A DNA stretch of 5,682 bases from the NCBI GenBank assembly GCA_027489475.1, contig JAIXZQ010000123.1:1-5682 (forward strand), given 5' to 3'. Under the pieces are notes generated by a model. The model saw nothing but the letters and a program-made list of their open reading frames with translations. It had not been told where the DNA came from and made no database searches. The position numbers and the translations under genes were made by a program. The stretch's first letter is position 1; each line of letters opens with the position of its first letter. This DNA comes from Methylophilus sp. (GTDB lineage Bacteria; Pseudomonadota; Gammaproteobacteria; Burkholderiales; Methylophilaceae). Positions 4,614 through 5,682 of this stretch are shown here, one piece after another.

Positions 4614-5534
4614 ATGTATCAATTCATTCACATAGAAGTTTACGCGAAACAAGTCAGCAAAAAAGCAATCACCAGAAGAACCAAAGAAAATAAAGATGGA
4701 ACACGCTCTCTGAGAAATGTTCGTCAAATCATTGCAGAAGCCAAGCGAGAGCCTGATGCATGTTCTCATGTTGATAACCCGCTTCAACCGAAACATATTT
4801 ATGGTGTGTCGCTAGATGAAGTAGAAGCACTGGCATATGAATCCACGGATGGTAAAACTGACAAGCGTGGTAGGAAACTCAGAGATGACACGCCAATCAT
4901 ATTAGCGGGTATTGCAAGTTATCCACGTGAGGAATTTGATTCAAATCCAGATAACTTCAAAAGGTGGCTTAATGACACCATAAATTGGTTACATACCGAA
5001 TATGGCGATAACTTAAAAAATATCACAATGCACTTGGATGAACCACATCCGCATATTCATTTTTATGCAGTATCTCCTACAGGGCGCGCAAAAGACATAC
5101 ACGCTGGCTATATGGGTGAGCAAGAGCAAAAAGCTCAAGCAGAAAATAATAACGCATCAAATAAAAACGCTTACAAAGAGGCTATGCGCGAATTTCAGCA
5201 ACGTTATTACCATGATGTTGGCGCACCTAACGGTATGCTCAAAGATGGTCCAAAAAAATTGCGAGAATCAAGACCAGTTTACAAAGCACGTGCTAAACAG
5301 GCCAAAGAGTTAGCAGACCAGCAACGGCAAATTGAGAGCATGGATAAACTGGTATCCGAAGAGCTTGAACTGCTAGCTGAAGACATTAAAGCCAAAGCGA
5401 TTGCGAATGCAGAGATTGAGGCTCGTGCTGTCAAAGATTCCATTCTTAATAAATTTATAAAAATGGGCGAGCTCTTATTAAAGCAAGCACAAGAAAGAGC
5501 AAAAGAAATTGTTGAAAGAGAAGAAAGAAAGTAA
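4614..5534 (+). CDS. MobV-like (Pre/Mob) relaxase, divergent N-terminus
   Basis: The 306-residue product should nick oriT, stay bound to the 5' end and lead the strand into a recipient. The diagnostic part is HLDEPHPHIHFYAV (140-153), which fits the metal-binding three-histidine motif HxDExxPHxH of MobV/Pre relaxases with His140, His147 and His149. After it come SPTGRAKDI (154-162) and a region rich in Asn and Ala. Residues 225-306 form a charged coiled coil. The N-terminus (MYQFIHIEVYAK, then SLRNVRQIIAEAKREPDACSHVDNP at about 32-56) lacks the canonical MobM motif I with its HN pair; His52 in the CSHVDNP segment is one candidate for a functional residue, by guess. AGGA (4600-4603), 10 nt upstream, supports the start. 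The TAA at 5532-5534 may be premature, because the same frame stays open to 5675. Confidence 0.85.
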   Translation: MYQFIHIEVYAKQVSKKAITRRTKENKDGTRSLRNVRQIIAEAKREPDACSHVDNPLQPKHIYGVSLDEVEALAYESTDGKTDKRGRKLRDDTPIILAGIASYPREEFDSNPDNFKRWLNDTINWLHTEYGDNLKNITMHLDEPHPHIHFYAVSPTGRAKDIHAGYMGEQEQKAQAENNNASNKNAYKEAMREFQQRYYHDVGAPNGMLKDGPKKLRESRPVYKARAKQAKELADQQRQIESMDKLVSEELELLAEDIKAKAIANAEIEARAVKDSILNKFIKMGELLLKQAQERAKEIVEREERK

Positions 5535-5552
5535 AAAAACGCACATCAACTT

Positions 5553-5675
5553 ATGACTCGTTTGATCAAAGCTGAGGCTGAAGTTGTTGTGCTCAGAGCT
5601 GAAAACGAAGCGATTACACAAGAGCGTGACGCTCTTAGGCAACAATTAAAACGCAAACCTGATCTTAAAATGTAA
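5553..5675 (+). CDS. In-frame continuation of the relaxase, or separate 40-codon coiled-coil ORF
   Basis: After the relaxase TAA the same frame stays open for 46 codons (5535-5672), to the TAA at 5673-5675. Its first ATG is at 5553 and gives 40 residues (MTRLIKAEAEVVVLRAENEA then ITQERDALRQQL), a heptad-patterned coiled coil continuing the style of the relaxase tail. No Shine-Dalgarno site precedes 5553. The simplest reading is that the relaxase once ended at 5675 and a single base change made the TAA; a separate small protein or readthrough is possible. The final stop overlaps an ATG (TAATG, 5673-5677), with another ATG at 5678, suggesting a translationally coupled next gene beyond the window. 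Confidence 0.45.
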   Translation: MTRLIKAEAEVVVLRAENEAITQERDALRQQLKRKPDLKM

Positions 5676-5682
5676 TGATGTA

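Noticed and set aside
4438..4635. 65-codon plus-strand frame across the oriT region
   Set aside because: It has no Shine-Dalgarno site, runs through the hairpins and repeats of the candidate oriT, overlaps the relaxase start and has no domain-like pattern.
4128..4796. Minus-strand frames at 4128-4328 and 4551-4796
   Set aside because: They are antisense to the KfrA-like gene and to the relaxase start, without translation signals.
5038..5313. 91-codon plus-strand frame inside the relaxase
   Set aside because: It is an alternative frame over the metal-binding motif of the relaxase and has no independent support.
1..5682. CRISPR array, insertion sequence or plasmid replication origin
   Set aside because: No regularly spaced long repeats, no transposase or terminal inverted repeats and no Rep gene are present. 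The TTTATTG repeats are too short and too few to call iterons.

Overview
The window looks like a junction between a proteobacterial chromosome and a compact integrative mobilizable element. The Gram-negative assignment rests on clear Shine-Dalgarno sites, sigma70-type promoter boxes, a CCA-encoding tRNA-Arg gene, a KfrA-type protein and a proteobacterial-looking relaxase. A beta- or gammaproteobacterium is most likely; the genus cannot be fixed from this sequence.

Positions 1-1148 are host-like. A sugar-nucleotide nucleotidyltransferase gene on the minus strand starts at 864 and runs off the left edge. After a spacer of about 200 bp comes a tRNA-Arg(CCG) gene on the plus strand (1072-1148) with an extended -10 promoter and a hairpin-plus-T-run terminator.

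The element begins at the 3' end of the tRNA and extends past the right edge. Its first gene is a 550-residue large serine recombinase on the minus strand. Its reading frame continues into the tRNA gene, so its last 21 residues are read from the antisense strand of the tRNA. A small 68-codon gene with a strong ribosome binding site sits just upstream in the same operon. At 2997-3060 a compact promoter region fires both ways; the two predicted -10 boxes overlap and both -35 boxes lie in the arms of a 9-bp inverted repeat. Rightward come an XRE-like regulator, a KfrA-like coiled-coil DNA-binding protein, a 185-bp region with a candidate transfer origin, and a MobV-like relaxase.

The expected logic is this. 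The recombinase, perhaps with the small protein, integrates and excises the element at tRNA-Arg. The regulator arbitrates between the leftward recombination operon and the rightward mobilization operon. The relaxase nicks the origin at 4477-4525 so that a conjugative plasmid or ICE in the same cell can carry the element to a new host. The two most interesting points are the tRNA-encoded tail of the recombinase and the origin, whose two mutually exclusive hairpins match the layout of the pMV158 oriT. The relaxase frame is also interrupted by a TAA, after which the same frame continues for 46 codons of coiled coil. The right end of the element, further mobilization genes and attR lie outside the window.
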